The notes: generated from the letters alone by a model not told the origin. DNA of 64,000 nt from an uncultured Flavobacteriaceae bacterium (GCA_947501845.1 CANMXP010000016.1:41929-105928); one strand, 5' to 3'. Counted from the first letter of the stretch, positions 50,665 to 61,045 are shown. A program made the numbers and translations.

Positions 50665-53600
50665 CGGGGCCATATTGTTTGTTAAAATATTTGACTTTAC
50701 GTTTTCTTCCATTTTCCATACTTCCGGGAAGGAAATATTTAAATTCGGTGTCATAATTGCCATATTCCATCATTGGGAATGGCCCTTTTAGCAGATCCAA
50801 ATAAAGCCCCAACTGCGATCCTTCAATATCTGAATTAACCAGTTTAACAACTAAGTCTTCATAATCTTCATGGAAATAATAAGTGAGGTTGTATCTGTAG
50901 GGATTGTTTTGTTTTAGATCCACTAGTACATCATTTTCGAGATAGGTTAAATACCAAGTCATTGGCTCCACTCCCTCTATGGGAGGTATGCCCACTTTAT
51001 CTGTATTCCGATCTACTGTTATTTTTCCAGCTAACGGGTAGTTTTTGTAAATTAATGGATATATCTTATTATTGTAATAGGTATTATTTAACAACGCACG
51101 GGCCTGAATTAATGGTTTTCCTCCCGTAAACCTTGTTCCTACCAATTCCTGAATATCAAATGGTTCTAAAGGATGTATTTTATTTGATAGTGTTAAACCA
51201 TAGGGTACACTTGTGAATTCGTAGGAATCATCGTGCTTTCTCATATCATCCATTTTCTTCTGGAAGGTTTTGTATGAACTACTTTTAAACCCATAATTAA
51301 GGAGTTCCCTTTCGTCTCCCCGCACCTTTAATTGACTAATAACATTGGTTCGAATGGAGACTGTATTTCCTTCTTCTTTATTATCATCAAGTTGAGTTGT
51401 TGCATAGCTTTCAGCGGTGCTGTTTTCATTTTGTAATTCGGGTGGTATTACAGATAGCATCAAACTATAATGACTATTCAATTCCATATGTTTGGGTAAC
51501 TCGAAAGCTAACTGTTTCCTAGCCGCATTATATGAAAAGTCGACTCTGGTTTCATTTCCAAATTCTGGTTTTATGGTCACGGTCTTACTCCAATTAGGAA
51601 TGGGTTCAAAAAGGTAGGATTGCCCACGTTTTAAGTTTACATACCCATTTCGATATTGATCTCTATAAAAGTTTTTTTGATTAATCACCGGGTACATATA
51701 AGCAATATTAGAAAGCGGAATATTATCTGGGGCCTCTCCCGTTTGGAATACTAATTCTTTGGATTCTGTAGCAGATGCTCCTTTATCTTTAATAACCTGC
51801 CATTTACCATTAATCATTTCTTCAAAATGCACCTGAACAAATCCATTAAGTTTGCTATTAGGCGGTAAGATTTCATGGGAGTAGAACGTCGCTAAATCGT
51901 TACCTGTACCCCATTCAATATCACCTTTAATAGGTTGGCCATTTTTATTGATCTCGAACTTATCTAATATGATTTTGTAACGATGATCTCCTTCATCATC
52001 AGGTAATTCAAACACCTTATTAACCGGAAGGTTAAACGACACCTGAGGTGCAGCAAATACATCGACATCTTTGGCATCTTTTTTGGGCTGGATATCACCA
52101 ATAACGGTGATTCCATTGAGCACACTTTCTCCAACGACATCACATTTATCACCAACCTCAATTTTAAACCTAAAGCTACCTTTAACCATACCTCCTAAAA
52201 GTTTATACTTTCCCTTAAGATACCCTCTTAACCAGGTGGGGTTAGGGAGTCTGGCCTGTACGAGTACAGCACCACTTCCCGAAAATACATTGACCTTCTT
52301 CCCTCTTCCAAAAATTTTGATTTTAAGCCCTACATGTCCTTGTAAATAAGCATAAGCCTGTCCGTTGGCATACCAGCCGTCCATACCAATAGGCCCTGAA
52401 GCACCTTTGCAATGTGCCTCTCCATAATCTTTTAACATGATATCAAAACCAAATCCAGCATCAAAACGGGCATAGAAAATCAAGAATCGTAGATCTCCGG
52501 TGGACATGGCCCAATGCATCCCCATGGCCATTCCTCTTCCTGAGTTCAATTTATTAAGGTCTCTGGTATAGTTTAATTTTGCCGCATCTGCTCCAAGTAT
52601 TTTTGCTACCATAACAGGTGGTGGTGGACTCCCTGGTAAATCTTGCCCTGTCATAAAATACGATTGAGTTTCCTGTTTCAGGAGTCCTACATTCATTTTG
52701 GTCGCAATAGGATCTTCTGGGGTTCCAACGAGGAGGTGCCAAGTCTCTGGAGCGACATAAAAATCCAACCACCCAGCTCTACCATTAGGTCCGCTGCCTT
52801 TTAGAAAACCTAAATTAATATACAGTTCTGAAGTTGCATGGAAGACGCTATTCGTAAAATCATGTTTTATAAAAACGTTGGCAGCTATACGCCCTTCGGG
52901 TTGATATGATGCCAATACGGTATCTGCACCTTCAGAAATAGCTCCTAGCTTATCTGTTAATCTTTGATAAAAGTTATTTGGAATACTGGAAATGAGGTTC
53001 CCTTCTCCTTTAAAATAAATGTCTTCTAACCCACCCGATCTGCGGAAAGACATTCCAAACTCTAAAGTAGCATTAAATAACTCTTCAGAATTTTGGGTGA
53101 TAACCCCGACACTTGCTTTCATCCCAAAACTGTTGTCTTCATTGGGCTCGTAAATGACTCCCGAAATTGAAGTCCCAATATTTTCGTAAGCTCCGTTTGG
53201 GTTTCTATCCATTCCAGCCATTTGCATTCGATTATGAAATCCTCCTCCAAAGTAATTGATAGCAAATCCGGTAAAAATGGGAACCGGCATAGGTAGGGTT
53301 ACCCCTGAATCTGCATACCAGTAGCGAAACGTATCTGTACGACCAAAAAGCGCCTTGGCTTCAACTTCAAGTTGCATCCCCATAGAAAACTTTGCTCCAA
53401 CTGCTCCCGCAAAGCCCTTTCCATATACAGGGTCATCTTCGAATATAAAAATAGCCCCCTTGAGTTCCAAGCCTGCGACTTCCATTTGAACGTTGAGTCG
53501 TTCTATATCAATCCCATCGTACATCCATTTTTCCCGACCTTGATCATCTTCTAATTTCGCCTTTATGGCCAGTCTACATCCGCCACCGTTTCCGCCGTCA

Positions 53601-55306
53601 CTCTCAGATGTGAGATTCACACTAAAATCGATAACCAACTCGGCCTGTTCTCCTTTTAATCGTAGTCCTACCTCGTTTAAACTTACCGGAAAATTAGCTA
53701 GTTTTTGTTTCCCTTTATACCCAAAATATTCCACGGCAAACTTGGGAGATTCCGTCTGAATGACCATTTTCTCAAAGACAATCCCTTTAAAATTAACAGT
53801 TTCATCACCCGGTGAGGACGTGCCCTTTTTAAGCCCAGAGACAATGCCTGCAGATCCATTTAAGTGTGCTTTAGGTCTAAAGCTATCATCTTTAATCGTC
53901 ATTTCTACAAAGGAATCTGGGGTAAGGTTAACTTTGGCATTCCAAACATCGAAATTTAAGTCTTCTGTATTGGAAACCTGAAATGTATACTCGTTTGGCT
54001 GGATAAAAGCATTATACTTTAATCGGCCTACTTTCGACACTGGTAAAATCATTTCTCCGTTAAATTCCCCTTCTATAATGGCATTTCTTTGTAATCCGAC
54101 TTTAAAATAATCTAATGAGAACTGCCATTTAGAAGCCGAACCTTCATCAATGGATAAAATATTTTCGCCTTCAAATGTTCCAGTGACTCCCGCATCGTCA
54201 ATAATCATTTTTGTTCCCGAGAAAGCCATTCTCTCGTTTCTATTATGCTTCTTAAATGCTTTTGGCAACAGTATTTTTAAGCTTTCAACATATACACCGC
54301 GCCATAAATTTGGTGTATTGGGATAATACGTATTGATATAATTTGCTGGTACAGCTTCATCATTTCTAAGATCACTAAAATCCAGTACCGCTGTATTTAA
54401 TTTAAAAGTCGTGCCTTCCAGTCCTTTTACTCCAAATTCTGGTAACGATATATTAACAACCCAATCATTCCAATCGGCTATCTGCGTTTTAAAAGATCCT
54501 TCTACGCGCTTGGTCTCAATTTTCTTTCCGTCTTTATTGACGGGAAATATGAGATCACTGTGAAAAGACACATTGGCATCGATAAACAACTCCTTAAAAC
54601 CATTACAATCCATAGTAGCATAGGTTTTCGGGTCGGTAAAATCACCATTCAGGGTCAGTAATATTTTTTCTTTATTAATGTTGATAGTGAACTTAGATAT
54701 TAGATTTAATTTTGCATCTCCTACAATACCACCATCATGAGATAATTTAATATCCTGTGCTCCTAAAATTAAGGTTCCTCTTGCCGTCTCTACTTTTAAA
54801 AATACTGTTAATTCTGCATAAGATGGTTTAAAACTAGCTTTAGCTATACCCACGGTATATTTGGTATTGCTTATCGTTTTAGGAGCAATTGCCACAGGAA
54901 GTTGTGCTAATTTGTCACTGCTAAGTCTATCAATATAATTTTGGGCCTTCTCAATTTTGGCAAAAGTGCTTTGTGCCAATTCCAACCATTTTTGGTTTTC
55001 GGTAGCATTAGTGCTATCAAAATGAAAACCTTTCGTTTTCTTTTTAACAGTTTTTGCTATTTTTAAAGGAACAGGGGTATCATATTTCTCTAGAGATTTA
55101 AATTTTCGAGATGTTTTTACAGACGACGCTGTTTTTTTAACTTCTTTAGATTTTTTATCCCCATTAGCATCACTACTAATCTTTATGGTATACTTTACTA
55201 AACTTTTATTACTTTCTGCTTTTAGTTGACCAGATAAACCGATTATTAAAACTATAACCAGAAATATTCTTATTTTATTAATTATCAAAACCTTACTCTT
55301 ATTCAT
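50654..55306 (-). CDS. Giant exported protein of unknown family (1550 residues)
   Basis: A 1550-residue protein whose signal peptide (FLVIVLIIGLSGQLKAES) is followed by a lysine/serine-rich stretch and then a long, mostly beta-rich body. That body shows repeated short patterns such as EGEFNGEMILPVSK, FAVEYFGYKGKQ and VNLTPDSFVEMTIKD. I recognise no catalytic motif and no T9SS sorting domain. The region at ~700-900 is glycine-rich with barrel-like strands, and a short linker-like C-terminus ends in KYFNKQYGPDEN. A predicted promoter with a dyad lies at 55329-55359. The family may be restricted to Bacteroidota; its function is not visible. Confidence 0.7.
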   Translation of the reverse strand: MNKSKVLIINKIRIFLVIVLIIGLSGQLKAESNKSLVKYTIKISSDANGDKKSKEVKKTASSVKTSRKFKSLEKYDTPVPLKIAKTVKKKTKGFHFDSTNATENQKWLELAQSTFAKIEKAQNYIDRLSSDKLAQLPVAIAPKTISNTKYTVGIAKASFKPSYAELTVFLKVETARGTLILGAQDIKLSHDGGIVGDAKLNLISKFTININKEKILLTLNGDFTDPKTYATMDCNGFKELFIDANVSFHSDLIFPVNKDGKKIETKRVEGSFKTQIADWNDWVVNISLPEFGVKGLEGTTFKLNTAVLDFSDLRNDEAVPANYINTYYPNTPNLWRGVYVESLKILLPKAFKKHNRNERMAFSGTKMIIDDAGVTGTFEGENILSIDEGSASKWQFSLDYFKVGLQRNAIIEGEFNGEMILPVSKVGRLKYNAFIQPNEYTFQVSNTEDLNFDVWNAKVNLTPDSFVEMTIKDDSFRPKAHLNGSAGIVSGLKKGTSSPGDETVNFKGIVFEKMVIQTESPKFAVEYFGYKGKQKLANFPVSLNEVGLRLKGEQAELVIDFSVNLTSESDGGNGGGCRLAIKAKLEDDQGREKWMYDGIDIERLNVQMEVAGLELKGAIFIFEDDPVYGKGFAGAVGAKFSMGMQLEVEAKALFGRTDTFRYWYADSGVTLPMPVPIFTGFAINYFGGGFHNRMQMAGMDRNPNGAYENIGTSISGVIYEPNEDNSFGMKASVGVITQNSEELFNATLEFGMSFRRSGGLEDIYFKGEGNLISSIPNNFYQRLTDKLGAISEGADTVLASYQPEGRIAANVFIKHDFTNSVFHATSELYINLGFLKGSGPNGRAGWLDFYVAPETWHLLVGTPEDPIATKMNVGLLKQETQSYFMTGQDLPGSPPPPVMVAKILGADAAKLNYTRDLNKLNSGRGMAMGMHWAMSTGDLRFLIFYARFDAGFGFDIMLKDYGEAHCKGASGPIGMDGWYANGQAYAYLQGHVGLKIKIFGRGKKVNVFSGSGAVLVQARLPNPTWLRGYLKGKYKLLGGMVKGSFRFKIEVGDKCDVVGESVLNGITVIGDIQPKKDAKDVDVFAAPQVSFNLPVNKVFELPDDEGDHRYKIILDKFEINKNGQPIKGDIEWGTGNDLATFYSHEILPPNSKLNGFVQVHFEEMINGKWQVIKDKGASATESKELVFQTGEAPDNIPLSNIAYMYPVINQKNFYRDQYRNGYVNLKRGQSYLFEPIPNWSKTVTIKPEFGNETRVDFSYNAARKQLAFELPKHMELNSHYSLMLSVIPPELQNENSTAESYATTQLDDNKEEGNTVSIRTNVISQLKVRGDERELLNYGFKSSSYKTFQKKMDDMRKHDDSYEFTSVPYGLTLSNKIHPLEPFDIQELVGTRFTGGKPLIQARALLNNTYYNNKIYPLIYKNYPLAGKITVDRNTDKVGIPPIEGVEPMTWYLTYLENDVLVDLKQNNPYRYNLTYYFHEDYEDLVVKLVNSDIEGSQLGLYLDLLKGPFPMMEYGNYDTEFKYFLPGSMENGRKRKVKYFNKQYGPDEN

Positions 55307-55328
55307 AGCTTAAAATTGCTTTATCTTC

Positions 55329-55359
55329 CAAATCTATACACAAGACATGTCCTGTGTAT
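55329..55359 (-). promoter_or_regulatory. Internal promoter element TAGATTTG overlapped by a 24-bp dyad
   Basis: The minus-strand TAGATTTG (55329-55336) matches TAnnTTTG. A 24-bp near-perfect palindrome (55336-55359, arms ATACACA and TGTGTAT around GACATGTC, one mismatched pair) lies immediately upstream, filling the spacer. The giant gene's ATG is 22 bp further on. This is the layout of a repressor or activator operator at an internal operon promoter. No TTG is at standard spacing, which fits an activator-dependent or weak promoter. Confidence 0.5.
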
Positions 55360-55436
55360 CATGGTACAATATTACTAAGGCTTAATTTTTCTTAATACAC
55401 TGTAAACAGGGTTTTTTAATGACTGGAGATAGGTAT

Positions 55437-56381
55437 TTATTTTTCTTCTATAGTAAAAATGTAGTATCCCTTTGGTATAATACCCTCACTCGTTTCGAAG
55501 CTTTCTTTTGCAACTTCAATATCTTTAATTATAAATTCGGTTTTACTTTTGTGAAGAAACTCCGACTCATTCGCCTGAGAGTACTTTATTATGGATTTTC
55601 CATGCTTTGAAATGACCTTAACCAAAGCTCCCTTTCCTGTTTTTTCTTTATTTTTCACTACATACTCCATAGCAAGTTCTCGAGAAGAACTGGTTGATAA
55701 AAAGTTCTTATAAACAACGGTTCCGCCTTTACCTACACTTAATAAATATTCTATTTCTTTATACCCAATGCCTCTATTATAAGTGGCCGGTGAAGACGAA
55801 ATTTTATGTAGCGTTTTGTTTAACAATTGTTCTAGCTCCAGGATGTCTTCACGTTTTGAATTGTTGTTTAAGGCATTGTTGAATTTGTAGTATGTTTTTC
55901 TTGTGTAAAAATGAAGAATAGCTTCTTCTTCCAATTTCAGCTCGGCAAACCTTCTATGGATTAATTTATTCTTAAAATTCTCGTAGATCTCCTTAAAATT
56001 GTCGTTTTGAAGCATTTTAGTTAAGCGACCTTCCTCTACTTGTTTTCTCCAGGCAGAATAATTTAATCCGGAGGCCTTAACCTTAGCAATAAGACCTTCT
56101 GCACTTAATTTTTTGAAGCTTAAATAGTCTTCGACATCTTTAAGTTTTTCTAAATTTAAGCGGTTTGTCTCCTGATCTGCTTTTAACAGTACTTTCCAGG
56201 CTTCAAACCTTCGTTCTGTATGGGTTTCAAAATAATCATACAACTTATTTGAATTTGTTTTTTGCAATTCGGATGCCAGTATATCTACCAGGCAATCGTC
56301 TTCTTGTGACCTAACATTCTGAATCCCTATTATTAAAGAAAGGATCAAAAACAATAAGATTCTTATTTTGGATATTATCAT
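55437..56381 (-). CDS. Exported ADP-ribosyltransferase-fold protein (R-S-E class)
   Basis: A 314-residue protein with a signal peptide (residues 1-25). A helical region (~30-160) precedes the ART domain. The features are in order: the helix EEEAILHFYTRKTYYKFNNAL (family form: AI..YT...Y..IN..L), Arg203 in YNRGIG, the STS motif in FLSTSSS (Ser229-Thr230-Ser231), and ExE in NESEFL (Glu272, Glu274), followed by EFIIKDIEV. These are the NAD-binding and catalytic elements of cholera-like/iota-like mono-ADP-ribosyltransferases. ExE rather than QxE suggests arginine as the target residue. It lies 30 bp after the metallopeptidase gene in the surface operon. The activity is predicted, not shown. Confidence 0.78.
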   Translation of the reverse strand: MIISKIRILLFLILSLIIGIQNVRSQEDDCLVDILASELQKTNSNKLYDYFETHTERRFEAWKVLLKADQETNRLNLEKLKDVEDYLSFKKLSAEGLIAKVKASGLNYSAWRKQVEEGRLTKMLQNDNFKEIYENFKNKLIHRRFAELKLEEEAILHFYTRKTYYKFNNALNNNSKREDILELEQLLNKTLHKISSSPATYNRGIGYKEIEYLLSVGKGGTVVYKNFLSTSSSRELAMEYVVKNKEKTGKGALVKVISKHGKSIIKYSQANESEFLHKSKTEFIIKDIEVAKESFETSEGIIPKGYYIFTIEEK

Positions 56382-56411
56382 ATCTATGCTTCGTTTATAT
56401 TTACCATATTA

Positions 56412-59400
56412 TTATTTACAATGGGGCCTTAATTTTTTAAGCTTGGTCTTAATCTTATTTAATCTGGAAGATGACATTGTTTTAATGACGCCTTGTAATT
56501 CCTTTAGAACTTTTTCCCTGTTATTTTTATCTCCAAAGGCACCTTCATCCTTTTGTATTTTTTTATTAAGAATTTCGGCAGCCTTAGCGATGGCCTTATC
56601 TGCTACGCCTTTTGTTGCAATGGCTTTTTGTACATATCCTAAATATTGCAATGTCTCTTTGCACCATGCTTCCTGGCAGTCTGTATACTTAAGCAAGAAG
56701 GAAACTGTAGACAGGGTAAGGGTGACATCGGCAACTTTTATTGGAACAGATGCTAATTTACCGGTGTTGTTCAAAAGGTGTAATTCTTTTAAAATAGTGC
56801 TGGCTGGCTGGCCGGCGAGAGCTTTCAACTCTTTTTTGATAGCTTCCAGCTCTGCTGCATTATCTATATTATGATTTCCCTTTTCTATCTCCTCTAAAAC
56901 CTCTTTTGACTTACGGCTTAACAAAAACGCATAGTTTGTACCTAGACTAAGTGATGCCTCTACAAGCGATAAATACTCCTTTAATTTTGTACAATAGGCT
57001 GTTTTATCATTACACTTACCTGAATACTCCAGCATAAAATTAACAACAGCCATAGACGTCGAGATTCCACTTACAAGCTCCATGGATTCTTTTGCCTTAA
57101 GCTTACCAAGTTGCCTTAGATACCTAAGCTTAGACACGTTACCAATACCCGAAAAAGTAAGCGCTGCATCAAGCGTCAGGTTCGCTGTTCGGCTGGTGTT
57201 ATGTGTATTCTGATTTTGAGCAATACCGGCAATAATAAATGAAGGTACTTTAACAGAAGGCACCTGAAGGTTCCCGGCAACCTCTTTAACCTTGTCATAT
57301 TCTGTGAGTGAAATGGGGTCAAAAATGTGATAAGGCCCATAAGTAAAATGTTTTATCTTATGTCTTCTTCCTTTTGTTGTTTTTAGAGTAACCTGAGTAT
57401 ATTCCTGATTCAGCGAAACGCCAAATTGACTAGAATAGAACCCCCATTGTTTTTTTGATTTATAAGGAAGGTCATCGACTGCAATGGCCGAACTTTTGGA
57501 AGAACTCGCCCAAATACCATATAAGGTATTTATAAACTTTGTGAAATTTTCTTCTCCATTCCAGTTATCTATTTTTTTATACAAGGCCTTAAACATGGAA
57601 TCTCCACTAAACGCTTTTCTGGAAATCAAACCTTCGAGTAAAGCATCTGCTCCCTTACTTTGTAAAGCTTCTAAAAGGTTTATCAAAATGGCTTCTTCTG
57701 AAACGCCTTTATCATCCACTGTACAATATAACAGTGCTTTCATATATTTCCAAAGCACCTCCTCCGAAGTCTGTTTTATTAAGTCTGAAGGTACTTCTGC
57801 CAGATATAAATCTAAAGTTTCGCAAAATGCCGGAAGAATTTGCTCTGGTAAGAAATTATCTTGTAGATACGCCACGATCTCCTTAGAAAACTTACTTTCA
57901 TTAGGGACAGTATGTACGCGCTCCCTCCCTATCTTTAGCACGTTACAGAACGTTTCAAGTTCGTCATGGTGATCAAATTCGAAAACAATTTTCTCTGTTT
58001 CTGTATGTAACTCTAATTCATAAGCTACATCAGTCCTAAGTATGTTAGTTTCAATTCGTAATTTTTCACGACCAGGAATTATCTTAAGGTTTTCTGAATC
58101 TTTGCCGGGGTGAGATTTTACTTTAAAGGCTAGGGTTTGATTTTCAAAATCAACTTTAAATGTTTTTTCTAAAGACACATAAAACCTTCTATTCCTACTA
58201 TTCCTATTATTTCTCTTGGTGTTTATTAACAACGATCTCCAGGGTAATGTTTCATCCTGCGCATTGTATTGTCCTTTAATATACGTAAGTAATTTGTGGA
58301 TTTTTGAAGTGACTATTTCATTCTTGTCACTGTTACTTTCACCTGCTTCATCCCCCTGAAACCAATACAGTTTAAACCCAGGAGCATACATTTTTTTCCA
58401 ATCCATATGGGCAAGTCGTGTTCCTGTGCCATAATCCATTAAAAAATTTGTCGCACCTTCTGGGGTACTATAGGTCTCGAATATATGCTCTAGTCCAAAG
58501 ACACCATGTCCTAATTCGTGTGCAGCAATTCGTGCCTGATTTGAAGAACCAAACACAAAACCAAACTGACTCTTTAAAGGCATAAATCCATTTACCTCGG
58601 CATTACTAACAGGAAGATCACTAACAAAAAGGTAGTAGGTACTGGAGTTCACATTGTTTTCTACTTTGTAGGCATCAATAATGTTTCGTTCCTCACTTGT
58701 GTAATACGATAAATGCCCGCTATCTCCTACATCCAGAAGGCCATTAGCATTCCACAGCTTATCTGGTAATTGTAAGGGAGGGGCCACTTTAATGTTAAAG
58801 TTTACGCCAGACTTGTTATAAATATCATTAATCTGTCCAGCTACTCCATTGGATATGCGGGCATTATTAATTGGTATAAGAACCAGTTCTATATTTAACA
58901 ATGCAGAATTTAGATGAACCAAATTAAAAGTTCCAACGACTTTATGTTTCGTATGATCGTCTTTAGATGATACTGTAGCAAAAATTTCCTGTACTGCATA
59001 ATCAAAGGTTTGTTTAAGGTTTAAGGTTGCCTCATCATCTTGCCAAGTTGCAGGAATTCGGATTCCTTCTTTTGTTTTGAAAATAATATCGTCAGTTTTA
59101 TAATCATTACTGGTAATATAGGCTACGGCCTTTATAATATCATCACCATGTAGTTTTGAAATGACCTTAAAAGGAATGGTATAAGTATCATTACCTAATT
59201 TTATGGTAGGATATTCTGCAAGAAGGTTATCGCTTTCAATTCCAGGTATATCATCATAAGAATAGACTCCCGATCTGATAAAATCTACCCGTACCCCTAT
59301 ATCTTCTATTTCTCCAGCAGATGAATTACCAGAACCACCGTTATCCGCAACAACAGGGCCTCCAGGAGCTATTTCTCCTTGGGTTACACTTCCATCTTCA

Positions 59401-61043
59401 GAGACTGTATACACATCTCCGTTACTATCGGTAATAACCGTATCTTTTCCTCCTGGTAAGTTCCCAACTTCTCCATTGGTGCCTATAACTTCTATACCGC
59501 CATTTTCATTAATTCTTACCTCTTTAATTTCATAATCGACTTCTATTGTCTTAATATCACCCTGGTCGCCATGTATGGTTTCTTCGGGATCAATTTCTAC
59601 ATCTATTACAATTTCTTCACCTTTTCCAAATTGACCATCGTTAACCGTAACAATTTCTCCTTGTGCCAACTGGCTATCCGAATTCACTAAAACGTTATTA
59701 TACACTACGGAAAATCTTGCGTATTTTAAATAAGGTATCTGTACAAATCCTTTTCCAGAAATAATACCATTGGACTGACTGGTTATGTCTGTAAGTGTAA
59801 TAATAAAGTCTCCAGCCGTAATGCGGTTTCCTGTTCTTAATTGTGGATGCGGATTGCGATTCGTAATAGCCACTTCGTCTGGGACAATTCCGCAATTATA
59901 GTCTGAGGTTTTATCTTCTTCTTTAGTTGTTGTAATTTCTTGGATTTCTGTAAAATCACTTTCCTCGAATTGACATTTTGCAGCCACCTGGTATTCGTAA
60001 GTCGTACCAGGTTTTAAATGCCAAATCGTTGCCCAAGAGCTATTGGTTTTCATAGTAAACCATGCCGCTCCTGGTTTATTTGATTCACGATAACGGATGA
60101 TATATTCTGAATATAGGGCAGGGTTCTCTTCCCAATACACATTAATTTTAGAAGTCCCCTGCGGTTGTGCCGTCACAGCGTTTGGAGTACTACAAGGTTC
60201 TGTTCTAGTAAACCAGAAAATCTCACTATATCCGTTATTACGGAACAATCCTATTTCTTCAGCACCCTGCAGGGCTTTTGCCTTGACCCTCCATGCATAT
60301 TTTTTATTGCCGAGTAGCAATGGTTGGGCTGGACCATAAATAAATGTTGTGGCCCTGGTTGTGGTTTGAAATACGGGAGGTAAGCTTTGAAAAGCTGTCT
60401 GTGGATCTACATACTCATCCCAAACTTCGACTATACTCAATTCGTATTCTACATTACTAACATTAATATGTCTGGGAGTCCACTGAAAAACTATATTCTC
60501 TACTGCTCCAGGGGTGATATTTTTTTTGTTTAGAGGAAGGTTTAATAGAGGCGGTTCATTGCTAAAAATAAACGTGGTCGCACAAGTTTTGGATGACAAA
60601 CGGTTTCCCGTATTAAAATCAAATACTTCAAAACAAAATTGATAACTACCCTCTGGTATGCTACTCCTATAAATATTAGGGTTAATGCCTTGAAGGTTTT
60701 GAAACTCAAAATAAGGGGCTAATTGAGTATTATTAAGCCTTAATGGTTCTCCTCCAGTTATAAATAATGGCTCTGCTCCTATGACAAAATTTTTGCTCTG
60801 AAAATTGATTCCTTTTCCTTCAAAATATAGCTTTAACCTTATTGGTCTATTAACTATAGAAATATCATTTAGAGTGAGTTGCAAGTTTATTGGGCTGTTA
60901 ACCGTAGTAGCATCTCCATAGCTATAAAAATTTACGGGAGATGGTGGGTTAATTTGAGGAATAACCTGGACAGGAAATTGTTGTGCAAAACTTAAAAAGC
61001 AGCCAACAAAGAAGTAACAAAGAGCAATGAATAACTTTCTCAT
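56412..61043 (-). CDS. Large exported protein with fibronectin III and zinc metallopeptidase domains
   Basis: A 1543-residue protein. The signal peptide is residues 1-20. Beta-sandwich regions follow, including a fibronectin III domain at ~285-372 (WHLKPGTTYEYQVAA). A linker rich in Gly/Asp lies at ~495-580. The peptidase domain has HELGHGVFGLEH (His842, Glu843, His846, His853) and a Met-turn-like FLMDYGTGT (Met869). After ~900 there are helical regions up to a basic C-terminus (KLKKLRPHC). The HELGHGVFGLEH form recurs in large Bacteroidota exported and toxin-like proteins. No T9SS sorting domain is present. The ADP-ribosyltransferase gene follows 30 bp downstream. Confidence 0.8.
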   Translation of the reverse strand: MRKLFIALCYFFVGCFLSFAQQFPVQVIPQINPPSPVNFYSYGDATTVNSPINLQLTLNDISIVNRPIRLKLYFEGKGINFQSKNFVIGAEPLFITGGEPLRLNNTQLAPYFEFQNLQGINPNIYRSSIPEGSYQFCFEVFDFNTGNRLSSKTCATTFIFSNEPPLLNLPLNKKNITPGAVENIVFQWTPRHINVSNVEYELSIVEVWDEYVDPQTAFQSLPPVFQTTTRATTFIYGPAQPLLLGNKKYAWRVKAKALQGAEEIGLFRNNGYSEIFWFTRTEPCSTPNAVTAQPQGTSKINVYWEENPALYSEYIIRYRESNKPGAAWFTMKTNSSWATIWHLKPGTTYEYQVAAKCQFEESDFTEIQEITTTKEEDKTSDYNCGIVPDEVAITNRNPHPQLRTGNRITAGDFIITLTDITSQSNGIISGKGFVQIPYLKYARFSVVYNNVLVNSDSQLAQGEIVTVNDGQFGKGEEIVIDVEIDPEETIHGDQGDIKTIEVDYEIKEVRINENGGIEVIGTNGEVGNLPGGKDTVITDSNGDVYTVSEDGSVTQGEIAPGGPVVADNGGSGNSSAGEIEDIGVRVDFIRSGVYSYDDIPGIESDNLLAEYPTIKLGNDTYTIPFKVISKLHGDDIIKAVAYITSNDYKTDDIIFKTKEGIRIPATWQDDEATLNLKQTFDYAVQEIFATVSSKDDHTKHKVVGTFNLVHLNSALLNIELVLIPINNARISNGVAGQINDIYNKSGVNFNIKVAPPLQLPDKLWNANGLLDVGDSGHLSYYTSEERNIIDAYKVENNVNSSTYYLFVSDLPVSNAEVNGFMPLKSQFGFVFGSSNQARIAAHELGHGVFGLEHIFETYSTPEGATNFLMDYGTGTRLAHMDWKKMYAPGFKLYWFQGDEAGESNSDKNEIVTSKIHKLLTYIKGQYNAQDETLPWRSLLINTKRNNRNSRNRRFYVSLEKTFKVDFENQTLAFKVKSHPGKDSENLKIIPGREKLRIETNILRTDVAYELELHTETEKIVFEFDHHDELETFCNVLKIGRERVHTVPNESKFSKEIVAYLQDNFLPEQILPAFCETLDLYLAEVPSDLIKQTSEEVLWKYMKALLYCTVDDKGVSEEAILINLLEALQSKGADALLEGLISRKAFSGDSMFKALYKKIDNWNGEENFTKFINTLYGIWASSSKSSAIAVDDLPYKSKKQWGFYSSQFGVSLNQEYTQVTLKTTKGRRHKIKHFTYGPYHIFDPISLTEYDKVKEVAGNLQVPSVKVPSFIIAGIAQNQNTHNTSRTANLTLDAALTFSGIGNVSKLRYLRQLGKLKAKESMELVSGISTSMAVVNFMLEYSGKCNDKTAYCTKLKEYLSLVEASLSLGTNYAFLLSRKSKEVLEEIEKGNHNIDNAAELEAIKKELKALAGQPASTILKELHLLNNTGKLASVPIKVADVTLTLSTVSFLLKYTDCQEAWCKETLQYLGYVQKAIATKGVADKAIAKAAEILNKKIQKDEGAFGDKNNREKVLKELQGVIKTMSSSRLNKIKTKLKKLRPHCK

Positions 61044-61045
61044 AA

